Notes: a model not told the origin generated them from the letters alone. 64,000 bases of DNA from Membranihabitans marinus (GCF_019802045.1 NZ_JAHVHU010000007.1:268436-332435); one strand, 5' to 3'; shown: positions 44,877-54,424, numbered from the stretch's first letter. Numbers and translations are program-made.

Positions 44877-45391
44877 GCGCAATATACTCGAATCATGGCT
44901 GATAATTTTTCCCAATGAACACCGTGATTTCGATCTTGAATTATACTGATGAAGGATACGTTCTGGTTAAACTGCTCCAAGGAAACCACATGTGGCAGGA
45001 AAACAAGTCGATAAAAGGGACTTCGTTCTGCGTCGTCCGGAGTACCTTTGAGTCCGACGTGCCTTTGCTGGATCCGGGCTGATCCGGCAAACGATGTAGT
45101 GTGGAGTGTCTGCTTGTTTTGCGACATTTCATGAGCATCTGGTCATGGGTTAGAATATGTAATACGCGCACTATCAGGTGTGTAAGTGTGGTGTAAGGTG
45201 CTGATTAAAAAGTCAATAGTAAAACGATCATGGATCATTCGTACATATATTGGAACAATCCTTGGTTTTTTCAACCCCATTCCACGTACATTATAAATAC
45301 AAATTATTCCCAAAACGGGCGCAATCCCTTTAAAATCCAACAGTCTATTGTATCTTCACTCAACTAAATCAAACAGACGCCTATAAAATAT
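44877..45391. other. 515-base gap before the mrp operon
   Basis: No intact gene. On the minus strand, 45127 to about 44930 reads as protein-like sequence (FAGSARIQQRHVGLKGTPDD, then FYRLVFLPHVVSLEQF), which might be a relic, but I cannot assign a family. The mrp promoter should lie in the last 200 bases. Confidence 0.35.
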
Positions 45392-47695
45392 ATGCTTACA
45401 GCTGTACTAACAGGATTTATATTTGCATGTGTGCTGGTATTTGCCGGAAAACCTTTAAAAGGTCGCGCATCTCTTATTAATGCTGTGGTTCCTATTGGGC
45501 TGTTCGTGTATTTTTGCGCACAAATTCCACAGGTGATTGCGGAGGGCGCAATCTACAAGTCATACTCCTGGGTATCGTCCATGGGTGTTGATATGAATTT
45601 CAATCTGGATGGTTTATCAATGATTTTTGCATTGATGATTACCGGGATTGGAAGTATGGTATTTATATATACTTCGGCTTACATGAAAGGCAGTCCACAG
45701 CTCGACCGGTTTTACGGTTATTTGGGCATGTTTATGGCCGCTATGCTAGGCGTAGTGTTGTCTGACAATCTGATTACTATATTTGTTTTTTGGGAACTCA
45801 CCACGATCGTTTCATTCTTCTTGATCGGGTACAACACCCATGATAAAGGGTCGCGTAGAGCAGCAATGACTTCGCTGGGGTTGACCGGACTTGGCGGTAT
45901 GTTGCTTCTAGGTGGAATCATTTTGATGGGGTCTATCGGAGACACTTACTCCATTCAAGAAATGCTCAATTCTGGCATCGCGTTTTCGGACAATGCCTAT
46001 TACCCGCTCATTTTATTTTTTATCATCGGTGCTGCTTTTACCAAGTCCGCCCAATTTCCTTTTCACTTCTGGTTGCCACTGGCGATGAAAGCCCCAACAC
46101 CGGTTTCGACCTATCTGCACTCAGCAACCATGGTCAAGGCGGGAATCTATCTGATTTTTCGACTTAGTCCTTTGTTGGGAAATGATCCCTCATGGAATAA
46201 CACGCTTATGCTATTTGGTGGTATTACGATGCTTTACGGTGCATGGCATACTGTTTTTCGGACAGACTTGAAAGCGATCCTTGCGTATTCTACCATATCG
46301 GCTCTGGGAATTCTTACTTTTTTGATAGGACTGGGCACAAAAGCCGCTTTTCTTGCCGCCCTGATTTTTATCATGGTCCACGCACTATATAAGGCTACCT
46401 TATTCCTGGTTGCCGGATCGATCGATAAAGCCACGGGAACACGTGATATTTTACGACTTCGCGGGTTGGGCAAATATATGATTCCCGTAGCCATAGCAGG
46501 AATCCTAGCTGCGATATCCAATGCAGGAATCCCGCCATCATTCGGGTTTCTGGGGAAAGACCTGATCTATGAGGCCACACTGGGTATGGGAGAATCCGCA
46601 GTGTTTTTGACAGCAGCAGCTGTCTTGACCAATATACTTCTCCTTTATGCAGGCTTTGTGGTGGGCATAAAACCCTTTATGGGTACACGGCTGGATCCGG
46701 AGATCAAGGTAAAAAAACTCTCACCAGCTATTTGGGTGCCGGGCTTAATTCTAGGAATACTATGTATTGTTTTCGGTATATTCCCCGCTGTGGGCGAGGG
46801 TCTGGTCCGCCCGGCACTCTCAGCAGTTTACGGCGAACCATTTGAGTCACACCTCAAACTATGGCACGGGTTTACTACCATCCTTCTTTTGAGCGGTATA
46901 ACTATTGCTTGCGGTGTATTGCTGTATCTATTTGTCAAGCCCAGTAATCAGAAGGTGGCGCTTATGGCCAAGGCAGATTTTATATCTCCACAGGTTATTA
47001 CAGAACAAATTAGCCGCGGCTTCTTGCGATTGAGCATCTTCTGGACACGAACCTTTAATAGCGGTTATCTGGGATATTATGTGATTACAGTCATGGTGTT
47101 TGTGATTGGAATCGTAGGCTACGAGCTTGTGGCGGTGCTCCATGTTAAAGTGGACTTCAGTCAGTTAAAGGAGGTGACCTTTTACGAAATGAGTACCATT
47201 TTGATCATGATTTCGGGAATTGTGGTTGCTGTTTTCTCTCAGTCGAGGTTAGCGGCTATAGCTGCTTTGGGTGTATTGGGTTATGCGATGTGTATTATTT
47301 TCGTTTTTTACGGAGCTCCAGATTTGGCGATGACTCAATTTTCGATCGATACGTTGACGGTCATTCTTTTTGTATTAATAATATTCCGGTTGCCAAAGTA
47401 CAAGGTACTTAGCAATATGCGCTCACGCATACGCGATGGTGTGGTAGCCCTTTCATTTGGTACGCTCATCACCCTGCTTATTTTGGAAGTGCTGGCCCAG
47501 CCCGTTAATCGGGAACTAAGTGAATTTTACGCGGACAACGCTTATTTGCTTGCCAAGGGAAAAAATGTGGTCAATGTTATTTTAGTGGACTTTAGAGGAA
47601 TTGATACCCTGGTAGAAATTACTGTTCTGGCTATTGCGGCAATCGGCGTGTTTAGTCTTATGAAATTGGAAATAAAAAAATCTGAAATTGATTAA
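45392..47695 (+). CDS. mrpA: Mrp cation/proton antiporter subunit A
   Basis: A 767-residue polytopic membrane protein homologous to NuoL/NuoM-type proton channels. The key charged residues are present: E135 in FVFWELTT and K218 in AFTKSAQFPFHFWLP, plus the second lysine helix STYLHSATMVKAGIYL. The C-terminal extension carries the DUF4040/MrpA-C part (YGAPDLAMTQFSIDTL, then VDFRGIDTLVEITVL). It is the largest subunit of the seven-gene Mrp complex that exchanges Na+ (or K+) for protons. mrpB follows after three bases. About 515 bases of non-coding DNA precede it. Confidence 0.95.
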   Translation: MLTAVLTGFIFACVLVFAGKPLKGRASLINAVVPIGLFVYFCAQIPQVIAEGAIYKSYSWVSSMGVDMNFNLDGLSMIFALMITGIGSMVFIYTSAYMKGSPQLDRFYGYLGMFMAAMLGVVLSDNLITIFVFWELTTIVSFFLIGYNTHDKGSRRAAMTSLGLTGLGGMLLLGGIILMGSIGDTYSIQEMLNSGIAFSDNAYYPLILFFIIGAAFTKSAQFPFHFWLPLAMKAPTPVSTYLHSATMVKAGIYLIFRLSPLLGNDPSWNNTLMLFGGITMLYGAWHTVFRTDLKAILAYSTISALGILTFLIGLGTKAAFLAALIFIMVHALYKATLFLVAGSIDKATGTRDILRLRGLGKYMIPVAIAGILAAISNAGIPPSFGFLGKDLIYEATLGMGESAVFLTAAAVLTNILLLYAGFVVGIKPFMGTRLDPEIKVKKLSPAIWVPGLILGILCIVFGIFPAVGEGLVRPALSAVYGEPFESHLKLWHGFTTILLLSGITIACGVLLYLFVKPSNQKVALMAKADFISPQVITEQISRGFLRLSIFWTRTFNSGYLGYYVITVMVFVIGIVGYELVAVLHVKVDFSQLKEVTFYEMSTILIMISGIVVAVFSQSRLAAIAALGVLGYAMCIIFVFYGAPDLAMTQFSIDTLTVILFVLIIFRLPKYKVLSNMRSRIRDGVVALSFGTLITLLILEVLAQPVNRELSEFYADNAYLLAKGKNVVNVILVDFRGIDTLVEITVLAIAAIGVFSLMKLEIKKSEID

Positions 47696-47698
47696 ACT

Positions 47699-48115
47699 AT
47701 GAACTCAGTCATACTGCGTACTGCAGCCAGCTTTTTATTACCGTTGCTGATTATGTTTTCGGTTTTTATCCTCCTGAGAGGACATTACCTGCCCGGGGGT
47801 GGATTTGTGGGTGGACTGGTGGCGGCCGTAGGTTTTGTGTTGCACATGTTTGCCAATGGGCTTGACGAAACCCGACGACTGTTAATGATACATCCGGGCT
47901 ATCTGTTGCCATGTGGACTTAGTCTGGCTTTGCTTAGTGGTTTTACTCCTGTACTTATCACCGGAGAACCGTTTATGACCGGAGTTTGGTTAGATGACCC
48001 CGTTCCCGTCATTGGAAGCATCGGCACAGCTTTGTTTTTTGACCTTGGGGTTTACCTGGTAGTAGTAGGGGTATCGCTGACCATATTGTTTACTATATCA
48101 GAAGAAGTAAAATAA
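47699..48115 (+). CDS. mrpB: Mrp antiporter subunit B
   Basis: A 138-residue protein with about four transmembrane helices and the MnhB signature RGHYLPGGGFVGGLV near residue 27. It belongs to the Mrp complex and is placed between subunits A and C with no gap to mrpC (stop at 48115, next ATG at 48116). Confidence 0.94.
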   Translation: MNSVILRTAASFLLPLLIMFSVFILLRGHYLPGGGFVGGLVAAVGFVLHMFANGLDETRRLLMIHPGYLLPCGLSLALLSGFTPVLITGEPFMTGVWLDDPVPVIGSIGTALFFDLGVYLVVVGVSLTILFTISEEVK

Positions 48116-48475
48116 ATGGAATTACTGCTTGCCATAACCATCGGATTGCTTTATGCTTCAGGCGTTTACATGGTGTTGCGCCGAAGTATGGTAAAGCTTA
48201 TTATAGGCATCATACTTATTGGTAATGGTGTCAACTTTCTCATTTTTTTGTTGGGACGAATTACCAAAGGCAGCACACCTATAATATCCGAAAATTCGGA
48301 TACTTTTCTGGAAGCTTATGCCGATCCCGTTCCTCAAGCTTTGATCCTAACGGCCATTGTAATTAGTTTTGGTTTGCAGGCATTCGCCATTGTACTGATT
48401 AAAAGAGTTTATAAAGTGCTCAACACGGATGATATTGATCGATTAAGTCATACTGAAGACTACGATATACTATGA
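48116..48475 (+). CDS. mrpC: Mrp antiporter subunit C (NuoK-like)
   Basis: A 119-residue, three-helix protein related to NuoK. Signatures are GVYMVLRRSMVKLIIGIIL, NGVNFLIFLLG and DPVPQALILTAIVISFGLQA. It overlaps mrpD by four bases. Confidence 0.94.
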   Translation: MELLLAITIGLLYASGVYMVLRRSMVKLIIGIILIGNGVNFLIFLLGRITKGSTPIISENSDTFLEAYADPVPQALILTAIVISFGLQAFAIVLIKRVYKVLNTDDIDRLSHTEDYDIL

Positions 48476-49977
48476 CGCAACTTATATTTTTGCCCATACT
48501 ATTTCAAGCATGCATTGCCGTATTGCTTTTGTTTTTCTTTGGCAAAGTCAAAATACAAAAGATTATAAGCATCGCAGGAAGTGCGCTTAACCTGGCTGTT
48601 GCGGGAGGCGTGTTCTATGTAGTCCGGCTGGAGGGTAGTATGGCTGTTCAAGCTGGAAATTGGCAGGCTCCATTTGGGATAACTTTTGTAGCCGACACAT
48701 TGGCGGTTACTATGGTATTGCTCACAGCCATTGTCGGATTTGCAGTATCCATATTTTCAGCATATACCCTGTCCGGTAACCGCATCCGTTTTGGGTATTT
48801 TCCCGTTTTTCATTTTTTAATGATGGGACTCTGTGGTTCCTTTTTGACCGGTGACTTGTTCAATATGTATGTTTGGTTTGAAATCACCATTATTACCTCG
48901 TTTGTGCTGCTCACACTTGGGAATGAAAAGGAACAGCTTGAAGGAGCGGTTAAATACTTTGCGATGAATATGCTGGCATCGCTTATCTTTCTGACCGCAC
49001 TGGGTATATTGTATGGGTTGACAGGTACGCTTAACATGGCCGATCTTTCAGGAAAACTCATGGCTATTGAAAATCGTGGGCTCGTTAATGTTTGTGCCTT
49101 GTTTTTCTTTTTTGGTTTTGGGATTAAGGCTGCATTATTCCCTATGTATTTTTGGTTGCCGGACTCTTACCATACCCCGCCCACTGCCGTAACCGCGGTG
49201 TTTGCAGGTCTTTTGACCAAAGTTGCTGTATATGCGCTTATTCGCGTGTTCAGTTTGGTATTTATCCCAGAAGCATTTTTCAATAATTTATTCCTCATCG
49301 TTGGTGCATTCACTATATTAAGCGGAGGAATAGGTTCGCTGGTGCAAAACAATATTCGAAAAGTTTTTTCTTACCTCATTATATGTCACATTGGTTACAT
49401 GATTATAGGTCTGGGACTTTTTACCCAAGCAGCCCTGGCCGGGATGATGTTTTACCTTATTCATGATATAATTATAAAAACCAATTTGTTCTTAATGAGT
49501 GGAATGATTATTAAAATAAAAGGGAGTACCGACATTCGCCAGCTTGGCGATATTTACAATGATCATCCGAGAATCGCTTTGTTGTTTGCCATAAGTTTGT
49601 TTTCTGTGATCGGGATCCCGCCCTTATCAGGGTTTTGGCCCAAGATATCGTTAATCTGGGGAGGAATCGAAAAGAGCGATTATCTCAGTGTCGGGTTTAT
49701 TCTTTTTGGTAGCTTTATAACCTTGATGGCTGTGGCGCGAATCTGGTCAAAGGTATTTTGGAAATCGTCTACGGTAACGGCTCCCCCTAACGCGCCTTTG
49801 TTTTTTGATCAATTGTCAAAAAGAAGAAGGTTTTGGATTTTATTTCCGGTTGGCTTTTTAAGTGTCGTTACCTTGTATATTGGTTTTGGGGCTGATAACA
49901 TCCACCTGATCGCCAGTCGTATCGCTGAAGATTTAATAAATGTGGATGCTTATATCGAATTGGTGTTGGGTAAATAA
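48472..49977 (+). CDS. mrpD: Mrp antiporter subunit D (NuoN/NuoM-like)
   Basis: A 501-residue channel-type subunit with about 14 helices. The functionally important glutamate is E137 in NMYVWFEITI, and the conserved lysine helix is FFGFGIKAALFPMYFWLPD, followed by SYHTPPTAVTAVFAGLLTKV. It would form, together with MrpA, the proton path of the antiporter. Start overlaps the mrpC stop; mrpE follows six bases after the stop. Confidence 0.95.
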   Translation: MTQLIFLPILFQACIAVLLLFFFGKVKIQKIISIAGSALNLAVAGGVFYVVRLEGSMAVQAGNWQAPFGITFVADTLAVTMVLLTAIVGFAVSIFSAYTLSGNRIRFGYFPVFHFLMMGLCGSFLTGDLFNMYVWFEITIITSFVLLTLGNEKEQLEGAVKYFAMNMLASLIFLTALGILYGLTGTLNMADLSGKLMAIENRGLVNVCALFFFFGFGIKAALFPMYFWLPDSYHTPPTAVTAVFAGLLTKVAVYALIRVFSLVFIPEAFFNNLFLIVGAFTILSGGIGSLVQNNIRKVFSYLIICHIGYMIIGLGLFTQAALAGMMFYLIHDIIIKTNLFLMSGMIIKIKGSTDIRQLGDIYNDHPRIALLFAISLFSVIGIPPLSGFWPKISLIWGGIEKSDYLSVGFILFGSFITLMAVARIWSKVFWKSSTVTAPPNAPLFFDQLSKRRRFWILFPVGFLSVVTLYIGFGADNIHLIASRIAEDLINVDAYIELVLGK

Positions 49978-49983
49978 ATTAAG

Positions 49984-50460
49984 ATGAGGAAAAAATTTTT
50001 AACGAATATCATATTGGTTTTGATCTGGGTAGCCCTGACGGGTGATTTTACTTTTGTCAACTTTGTATTCGGATTTTTTCTTGGATCGCTCGCATTGTGG
50101 TTGGCCGACAAAGAAAGTGACAGCAGGAAGTACTTCCGCCTTATTCCTGCCGCTATAAGCTTTGTATTATTCTTCCTCTATGAATTGATCAAAGCAAATA
50201 TTCAGGTGGCTTACGAAGTGATTAAGCCAACTCTGCACATGGAGCCCGGTATTGTCGCGATACCATTGGATTTGAATACTGATTTGGAAATCACACTTCT
50301 CGCCAATTTAATATCACTTACTCCGGGAACACTAAGTCTGGATGTTTCTGATAACAAAAAAGTATTGTATGTGCACGCTATGTACGTGCATGATAAACAA
50401 GAGTTTATTGATAGTGTTAAAAATGGATTTGAACGAAAAGTAATAGAGTTACTACGATGA
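49984..50460 (+). CDS. mrpE: Mrp antiporter subunit E
   Basis: A 158-residue protein with two N-terminal helices (FLTNIILVLIWVALTGDFTF) and the conserved cytoplasmic block LISLTPGTLSLDVSDNKKVL, VHAMYVHD. It overlaps mrpF by four bases. Confidence 0.93.
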   Translation: MRKKFLTNIILVLIWVALTGDFTFVNFVFGFFLGSLALWLADKESDSRKYFRLIPAAISFVLFFLYELIKANIQVAYEVIKPTLHMEPGIVAIPLDLNTDLEITLLANLISLTPGTLSLDVSDNKKVLYVHAMYVHDKQEFIDSVKNGFERKVIELLR

Positions 50461-50729
50461 CCATACAACTATATCTCCAGTTTGTTATACTTCCTTTAAT
50501 GGCAGTGACCGCCATACTGATATTTATTCGCTTTTTACTCGGTCCCAGCCTGAGTGATCGTGTGGTGTCTCTGGAGCTTCTCATGACTACGGCCATAGGT
50601 ATGATATGTGTTTTTGCAGTCGTTTTTGATGAACAGAATTATATGGATGTGGCTGTCATTCTGGCCTTGATATCTTTCCTGACTACCGTGGCCTTTTCGT
50701 ATTACATTGAAAAACAGAAACGACAATGA
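50457..50729 (+). CDS. mrpF: Mrp antiporter subunit F
   Basis: A 90-residue three-helix subunit with FIRFLLGPSLSDRVVSLELL and the acidic residue in the third helix (NYMDVAVILALISFL), both typical of MrpF/MnhF. It overlaps mrpG by four bases. Confidence 0.93.
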   Translation: MTIQLYLQFVILPLMAVTAILIFIRFLLGPSLSDRVVSLELLMTTAIGMICVFAVVFDEQNYMDVAVILALISFLTTVAFSYYIEKQKRQ

Positions 50730-51118
50730 CAGATATAGCCATAATGATCATAATCACCCTCGGTGCGTTATTTGTATTGTTTGCTGCACTGGGAATTGTT
50801 CGTATGCCAGACCTGTATTTACGGATCTCAGTAACGACCAAAGCGGCAACATTGGGGGTAGGAATGATTTTAATCGGTGCTGCAATGTATTTTAATGAAG
50901 CATCGATAACTACACGGGCACTGGCTATTGTTTTCTTTTTAATTCTTACAGCGCCCGTGGGTGCGCACCTCATCGGTAACACGTCGTACTATAAGGGCGT
51001 CCCACTATGGAATCGCAGCAAAGTAGATGATTTGAAAAATTCATCCAATGGACCACCCGAAAATGAAGTCCGGAAAGATGAACCTCAGAGACCACAAGGA
51101 GAGCAAACTGCAGAATAA
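50726..51118 (+). CDS. mrpG: Mrp antiporter subunit G
   Basis: A 130-residue protein with three helices and the MnhG signature FAALGIVRMPDLYLRISVTT, then FFLILTAPVGAHLIG. The C-terminal 35 residues are hydrophilic and rich in E, P and Q, longer than the family core. It closes the mrpABCDEFG operon, all genes being touching or overlapping. Confidence 0.93.
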   Translation: MTDIAIMIIITLGALFVLFAALGIVRMPDLYLRISVTTKAATLGVGMILIGAAMYFNEASITTRALAIVFFLILTAPVGAHLIGNTSYYKGVPLWNRSKVDDLKNSSNGPPENEVRKDEPQRPQGEQTAE

Positions 51119-51237
51119 GTTCCGTTTTCGGATGGGCTTGGTAGATCATTGATGTTGTCCCATTGTGTCTCGATAAAATTGGTGTTTTTTTCAAGACCAT
51201 CTGAATCGAGTTGAATAATTAGGATTAACCAATAACC

Positions 51238-51588
51238 ATGATTACAATTACCAGAGTATTTAGTGATAGCGCAGGCGAAAGTCATTTTGAGGAGATCCAA
51301 ATGCCCCTAAGGGACGATGGTGAAATTGGTTTTCTCTCTGAAAGCATTCCCGCAAAGGAGATCATCTTTCGGAAGGTTAAACCCGATTATGACTATGATT
51401 TCCATACTGCACCCCAAAAACAATTCATCATATTATTGGATGGTGAAATCGAAATTGAAACTTCCCTGGGTGAAAAAAGGACGTTCAAAGGTGGTGATAT
51501 CTTGTTGATGGAAGATACTCAAGGTAAAGGGCACAAAACAAGAAATCTTCAGAATATTGAAAGAAAATCTATTTTTATCACGTTCTAA
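51238..51588 (+). CDS. Small cupin-domain protein
   Basis: A 116-residue single-domain cupin. The strand pattern YDFHTAPQKQFIILLDGEIE and the second motif FKGGDILLMEDTQGKGHKTR supply the cupin motifs 1 and 2, with H and Q/E residues in metal-ligand positions (H in FHTAP, H in KGHKTR). No activity can be assigned. It overlaps nothing; a DedA gene begins eight bases after its stop, probably in the same transcript. Confidence 0.75.
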   Translation: MITITRVFSDSAGESHFEEIQMPLRDDGEIGFLSESIPAKEIIFRKVKPDYDYDFHTAPQKQFIILLDGEIEIETSLGEKRTFKGGDILLMEDTQGKGHKTRNLQNIERKSIFITF

Positions 51589-51595
51589 ATCTTAC

Positions 51596-52255
51596 ATGGA
51601 TATACTCTTTGATTCCTTTGAACACCTTTTGGATCCTGATTGGATTATGCAAAATGGAGGGTTGTATTTGGTGCTTTTGATTTTATTTATTGAAACCGGC
51701 GTGTTTTTTGGATTTTTTCTGCCCGGCGATCCTTTATTATTTGTCTCAGGGATGCTCATTGCTTCTGTCGATGAAGCGTATCCGTTTAGTCTGGAAATTT
51801 TAAATCTTCCCTATTGGTTGTTGCTTTTTATGGGTTCCACCATAGTGGGTAACTTTTTTGGGTATTGGTTTGGACATAAATTTACTCATTTTGTCAATCG
51901 TAAAGAAGACACCTGGTTTTTGAAACAAAAACATGTGCAGGCCGCCAATGAATTTTATGATAAGCGAGGTGGCTTCGCAGTGGCTATTGCCCGTTTTTTA
52001 CCCATTGTGAGGACCTTTGCCCCTATTGTGGCCGGTACGGTTAAAATGGATTTTAAAAACTTTACGTTTTACAATGTGCTGGGAGCCGTCCTATGGGTAG
52101 GGAGTATTACTACATTAGGATATGTTTTGGGAGAGACTCCCTGGGTGCTCAGAAATTTGGAATATATTATTCTTGGCATTATCCTCATCGTCACCTTACC
52201 GGTTGTTTTAAAACTCACTTTAAAAAAACGAATAAAGGCTTTCCCTAAAAGGTAA
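51596..52255 (+). CDS. DedA-family membrane protein
   Basis: From ATG 51596 the product is 219 residues (an upstream in-frame ATG at 51557 lies inside the cupin gene). Family signatures are FIETGVFFGFFLPGDPLLF, STIVGNFFGYWFGHKF and FAVAIARFLPIVRTFAPIVAG, which contains the essential E/R-rich motif of DedA/SNARE-associated proteins. DedA proteins support undecaprenyl-phosphate or lipid flipping and proton-motive-force homeostasis; four to five membrane segments are visible. Its last 11 bases overlap an aspartate-dehydrogenase relic on the other strand. Confidence 0.9.
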   Translation: MDILFDSFEHLLDPDWIMQNGGLYLVLLILFIETGVFFGFFLPGDPLLFVSGMLIASVDEAYPFSLEILNLPYWLLLFMGSTIVGNFFGYWFGHKFTHFVNRKEDTWFLKQKHVQAANEFYDKRGGFAVAIARFLPIVRTFAPIVAGTVKMDFKNFTFYNVLGAVLWVGSITTLGYVLGETPWVLRNLEYIILGIILIVTLPVVLKLTLKKRIKAFPKR

Positions 52256-52513
52256 TAGGAAATACTAAGTTCCGCAGTAAATTAAACACGCTATATGCAG
52301 CCAATGTGCTGGATTTCGGATTGTCCTCAGGGGGTTTTGTCTCCACGATCACATTAATATTAATCGTCTCCCTGCCAATTTGATCTCATGCCTGTTGCTT
52401 TCAAATCCGGGGATGCTATGAATGGATGCCTTTATATTTTCCACTCCAGTTGTGGCTAAAGCAGTAGTCACTGCCCCATTCACGTTTTTAGGAAAATGTT
52501 CTATCGCTTCCAT
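52245..52513 (-). pseudogene. C-terminal relic of an aspartate dehydrogenase (nadX-like) gene
   Basis: On the minus strand the frame from 52513 reads MEAIEHFPKNVNGAVTTALA, then after a frameshift near 52350 another frame continues INVIVETKPPEDNPKSSTLA and AYSVFNLLRN, ending with TAG at 52245. The KNVN-x-A-x-T/L-x-L-A block and the ENPK-S/T-S-x-LAA block are the hallmark of the C-terminal catalytic domain of L-aspartate dehydrogenase. The N-terminal NAD-binding half is absent. It lies just downstream of the TPP-enzyme gene on the same strand. Confidence 0.75.
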
Positions 52514-52526
52514 AAAAATATGATGA

Positions 52527-54194
52527 TCAGTGGTTCATGACCTCCGGCGGTTCGGGCGGGTAATCGGCATCAATTTCTACTTCAATCAAACTTGTCTTTT
52601 CTGACTGAAATGCCTGGTTAAGGACCCCTTGTAATTTTGCCGGATCACTGCAGGAGTACCCTTCTGCTCCACACGCTTCGGCGAACTTTTTAAAGTTGAT
52701 TGGATGCAACTCAACTCCATATTTTTCTGCGCCTGCTTCTTCTTGCTCATACCCTTCGATCGCAAAGGAGTTGTTCTTGAAAATAATTATTTTCAGCGGT
52801 AGATCATAGTGTACGGCAGTAGCCAGTTCCACCATCAACATAGAAAACCCCCCGTCACCAGCCATGACGACACATTGCCGCTCCGGGTTGGCGAGCTGTG
52901 CGGCGATGCCATAAGATAGCGCTGGTCCTGCGCTGGCTAGATTGCCGCACACTGTAATCTCTTGCTGATCTTTAATGGGCAAATGGCGCGCAGTAAATAC
53001 AGTATGAGCACCCGTGTCAATAGCAATGTGTGCATCGTCTTCCAGGAGTTGAGCCACTTTTGCCACCAGGTAAGGTGGTGTGATTAATTTTGATGGAATC
53101 GATTCCATTCTTCGAAGCATCGCGCGCCATTCACCCATTTCCTCCTGTGCCTTTTCTATAAAATGTCGATTGGTCTTTTTATTTAATTTAGGAATTAAAG
53201 CACTTAAGGTGGCCTTTACGTCACCCGTTAATCCGATTTGCACCGGGTAGCGCAGTCCTATCCGCGATGGATCGAGATCAATTTGGATGGCTTTTGCGTT
53301 TGTGGGGTAGTATTCGAGATAGGGCATCGTGCTCCCAAGTATTAATAATAAATCACAAGCTTCCATCATCTTTTTTGAAGGCAATGTCCCCAGCGTCCCG
53401 ATTCCCCCCGTGGTGTAGGGCGAGTCATCAGGTAACAATGCCTTGGCAAGCAGTGCTTTGGCCACAGGTGCACCCAACAACCGAGCCAGCTCAAGGACTT
53501 CATCCCGAGCAGCAAGAGCACCGCGACCTGCAAGAATCATAACTTTCGAACTTTTATTCAGCATTTTGGCCGCCTGCTCCAAGGCTTCATTGGGTGGAGT
53601 TTCAACACCTGGAGTATGGAATGAGCTTCCCGTTAAGTGACCTTGTTTTTTTAACCGTACATCGTCTTTCAGAGCCATTTGCTGAATTTCCGTGGGAATA
53701 CTAAGGTGTGAAACTGTGCCATTGGTCAGCGAGGTACGACAGGCAATATCTACCATGGATTGGGCATGGACCGGTCCGGTTACTCTTTCGTTGAAATCGG
53801 CTACATCATCCAATAAAGAGATGGCGTCGATTTCCTGGCTGTAGGTTCCGCCTGAAAAATCTTGCGTGATCACGCCTGTAATGGCCAGCACTGGTGCGCC
53901 TTCCATCGCAGCATCGTAGAGCCCGTTGAGCAGATGCGTGGTGCCGGGCCCTGAGATAGCCAGACAAACGCCCAGTTTACCGGTGATTTTGGCATATCCG
54001 GAAGCCATAAAAGCAGCAGCTTCTTCGTGACGTACACCAATAAGCCGAATGTCTGCTTTTCGTCGGCGCAAAGCTTCAAATATGGGATTTACGGCATCGC
54101 CAACCAATGAAAAGATAGTATCTACATCCCAGGCAATGAGTTTGTCCACCACAATATCAGCGGTCGTGTTGGATAAAGTATAGGGCTCTTTCAT
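52527..54194 (-). CDS. Thiamine-pyrophosphate enzyme, pyruvate oxidase (PoxB)-like
   Basis: From the preferred ATG at 54194 (MKEPYTLSNT) the protein has about 555 residues; an upstream ATG at 54248 would add 18. The N-terminal domain carries the catalytic glutamate in RHEEAAAFMASGYAK; SGPGTTHLLNGLYDA follows, a central FAD/nucleotide-type domain, and the TPP-binding motif VVMAGDGGFSMLMVELATA(V) with the later asparagine (FKNNSFAIEGYEQE). This is the POX/acetolactate synthase fold; pyruvate oxidase-type peripheral membrane enzymes are nearest by impression. Substrate is not provable from sequence. Confidence 0.83.
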   Translation of the reverse strand: MKEPYTLSNTTADIVVDKLIAWDVDTIFSLVGDAVNPIFEALRRRKADIRLIGVRHEEAAAFMASGYAKITGKLGVCLAISGPGTTHLLNGLYDAAMEGAPVLAITGVITQDFSGGTYSQEIDAISLLDDVADFNERVTGPVHAQSMVDIACRTSLTNGTVSHLSIPTEIQQMALKDDVRLKKQGHLTGSSFHTPGVETPPNEALEQAAKMLNKSSKVMILAGRGALAARDEVLELARLLGAPVAKALLAKALLPDDSPYTTGGIGTLGTLPSKKMMEACDLLLILGSTMPYLEYYPTNAKAIQIDLDPSRIGLRYPVQIGLTGDVKATLSALIPKLNKKTNRHFIEKAQEEMGEWRAMLRRMESIPSKLITPPYLVAKVAQLLEDDAHIAIDTGAHTVFTARHLPIKDQQEITVCGNLASAGPALSYGIAAQLANPERQCVVMAGDGGFSMLMVELATAVHYDLPLKIIIFKNNSFAIEGYEQEEAGAEKYGVELHPINFKKFAEACGAEGYSCSDPAKLQGVLNQAFQSEKTSLIEVEIDADYPPEPPEVMNH

Positions 54195-54282
54195 TTGACA
54201 AATGGATTTAATGATTTTTACAATGTGATTGACCGACTTTGAGATCAAAAGCGAAAAACCCCTGAAACTTTCATTTGATCTT

Positions 54283-54294
54283 TCAGCTGATCAA
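54283..54294. promoter_or_regulatory. Possible operator, TCAGCTGATCAA
   Basis: This 12-mer lies about 90 bases upstream of the TPP-enzyme start. The same pattern TCAGYTGATCAA occurs on the other strand at 54932-54943 in front of the MFS exporter. Two sites framing a divergent pair suggest one regulator; this is inference. Confidence 0.25.
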
Positions 54295-54334
54295 TTGTTG
54301 ATATTACGTGCCGTGGTCCAAATTGTTTAACTTT

Positions 54335-54424
54335 ATGCGTTTCAAAGATTATAAATATGGAATTATAGCTACGGTGTATTTCGGGTTTATTGTTATTGTA
54401 CTCCAGGTGGAAAGCTTACAGTAA
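54335..54424 (+). CDS. Tiny possible membrane peptide (29 residues)
   Basis: ATG at 54335 opens a 29-codon frame (MRFKDYKYGIIATVYFGFIV and on to a TAA) with a positively charged start and one hydrophobic segment. It has no overlap with other genes and could be a real small membrane protein or the remains of a longer one. No homologous family is recalled. Confidence 0.2.
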   Translation: MRFKDYKYGIIATVYFGFIVIVLQVESLQ

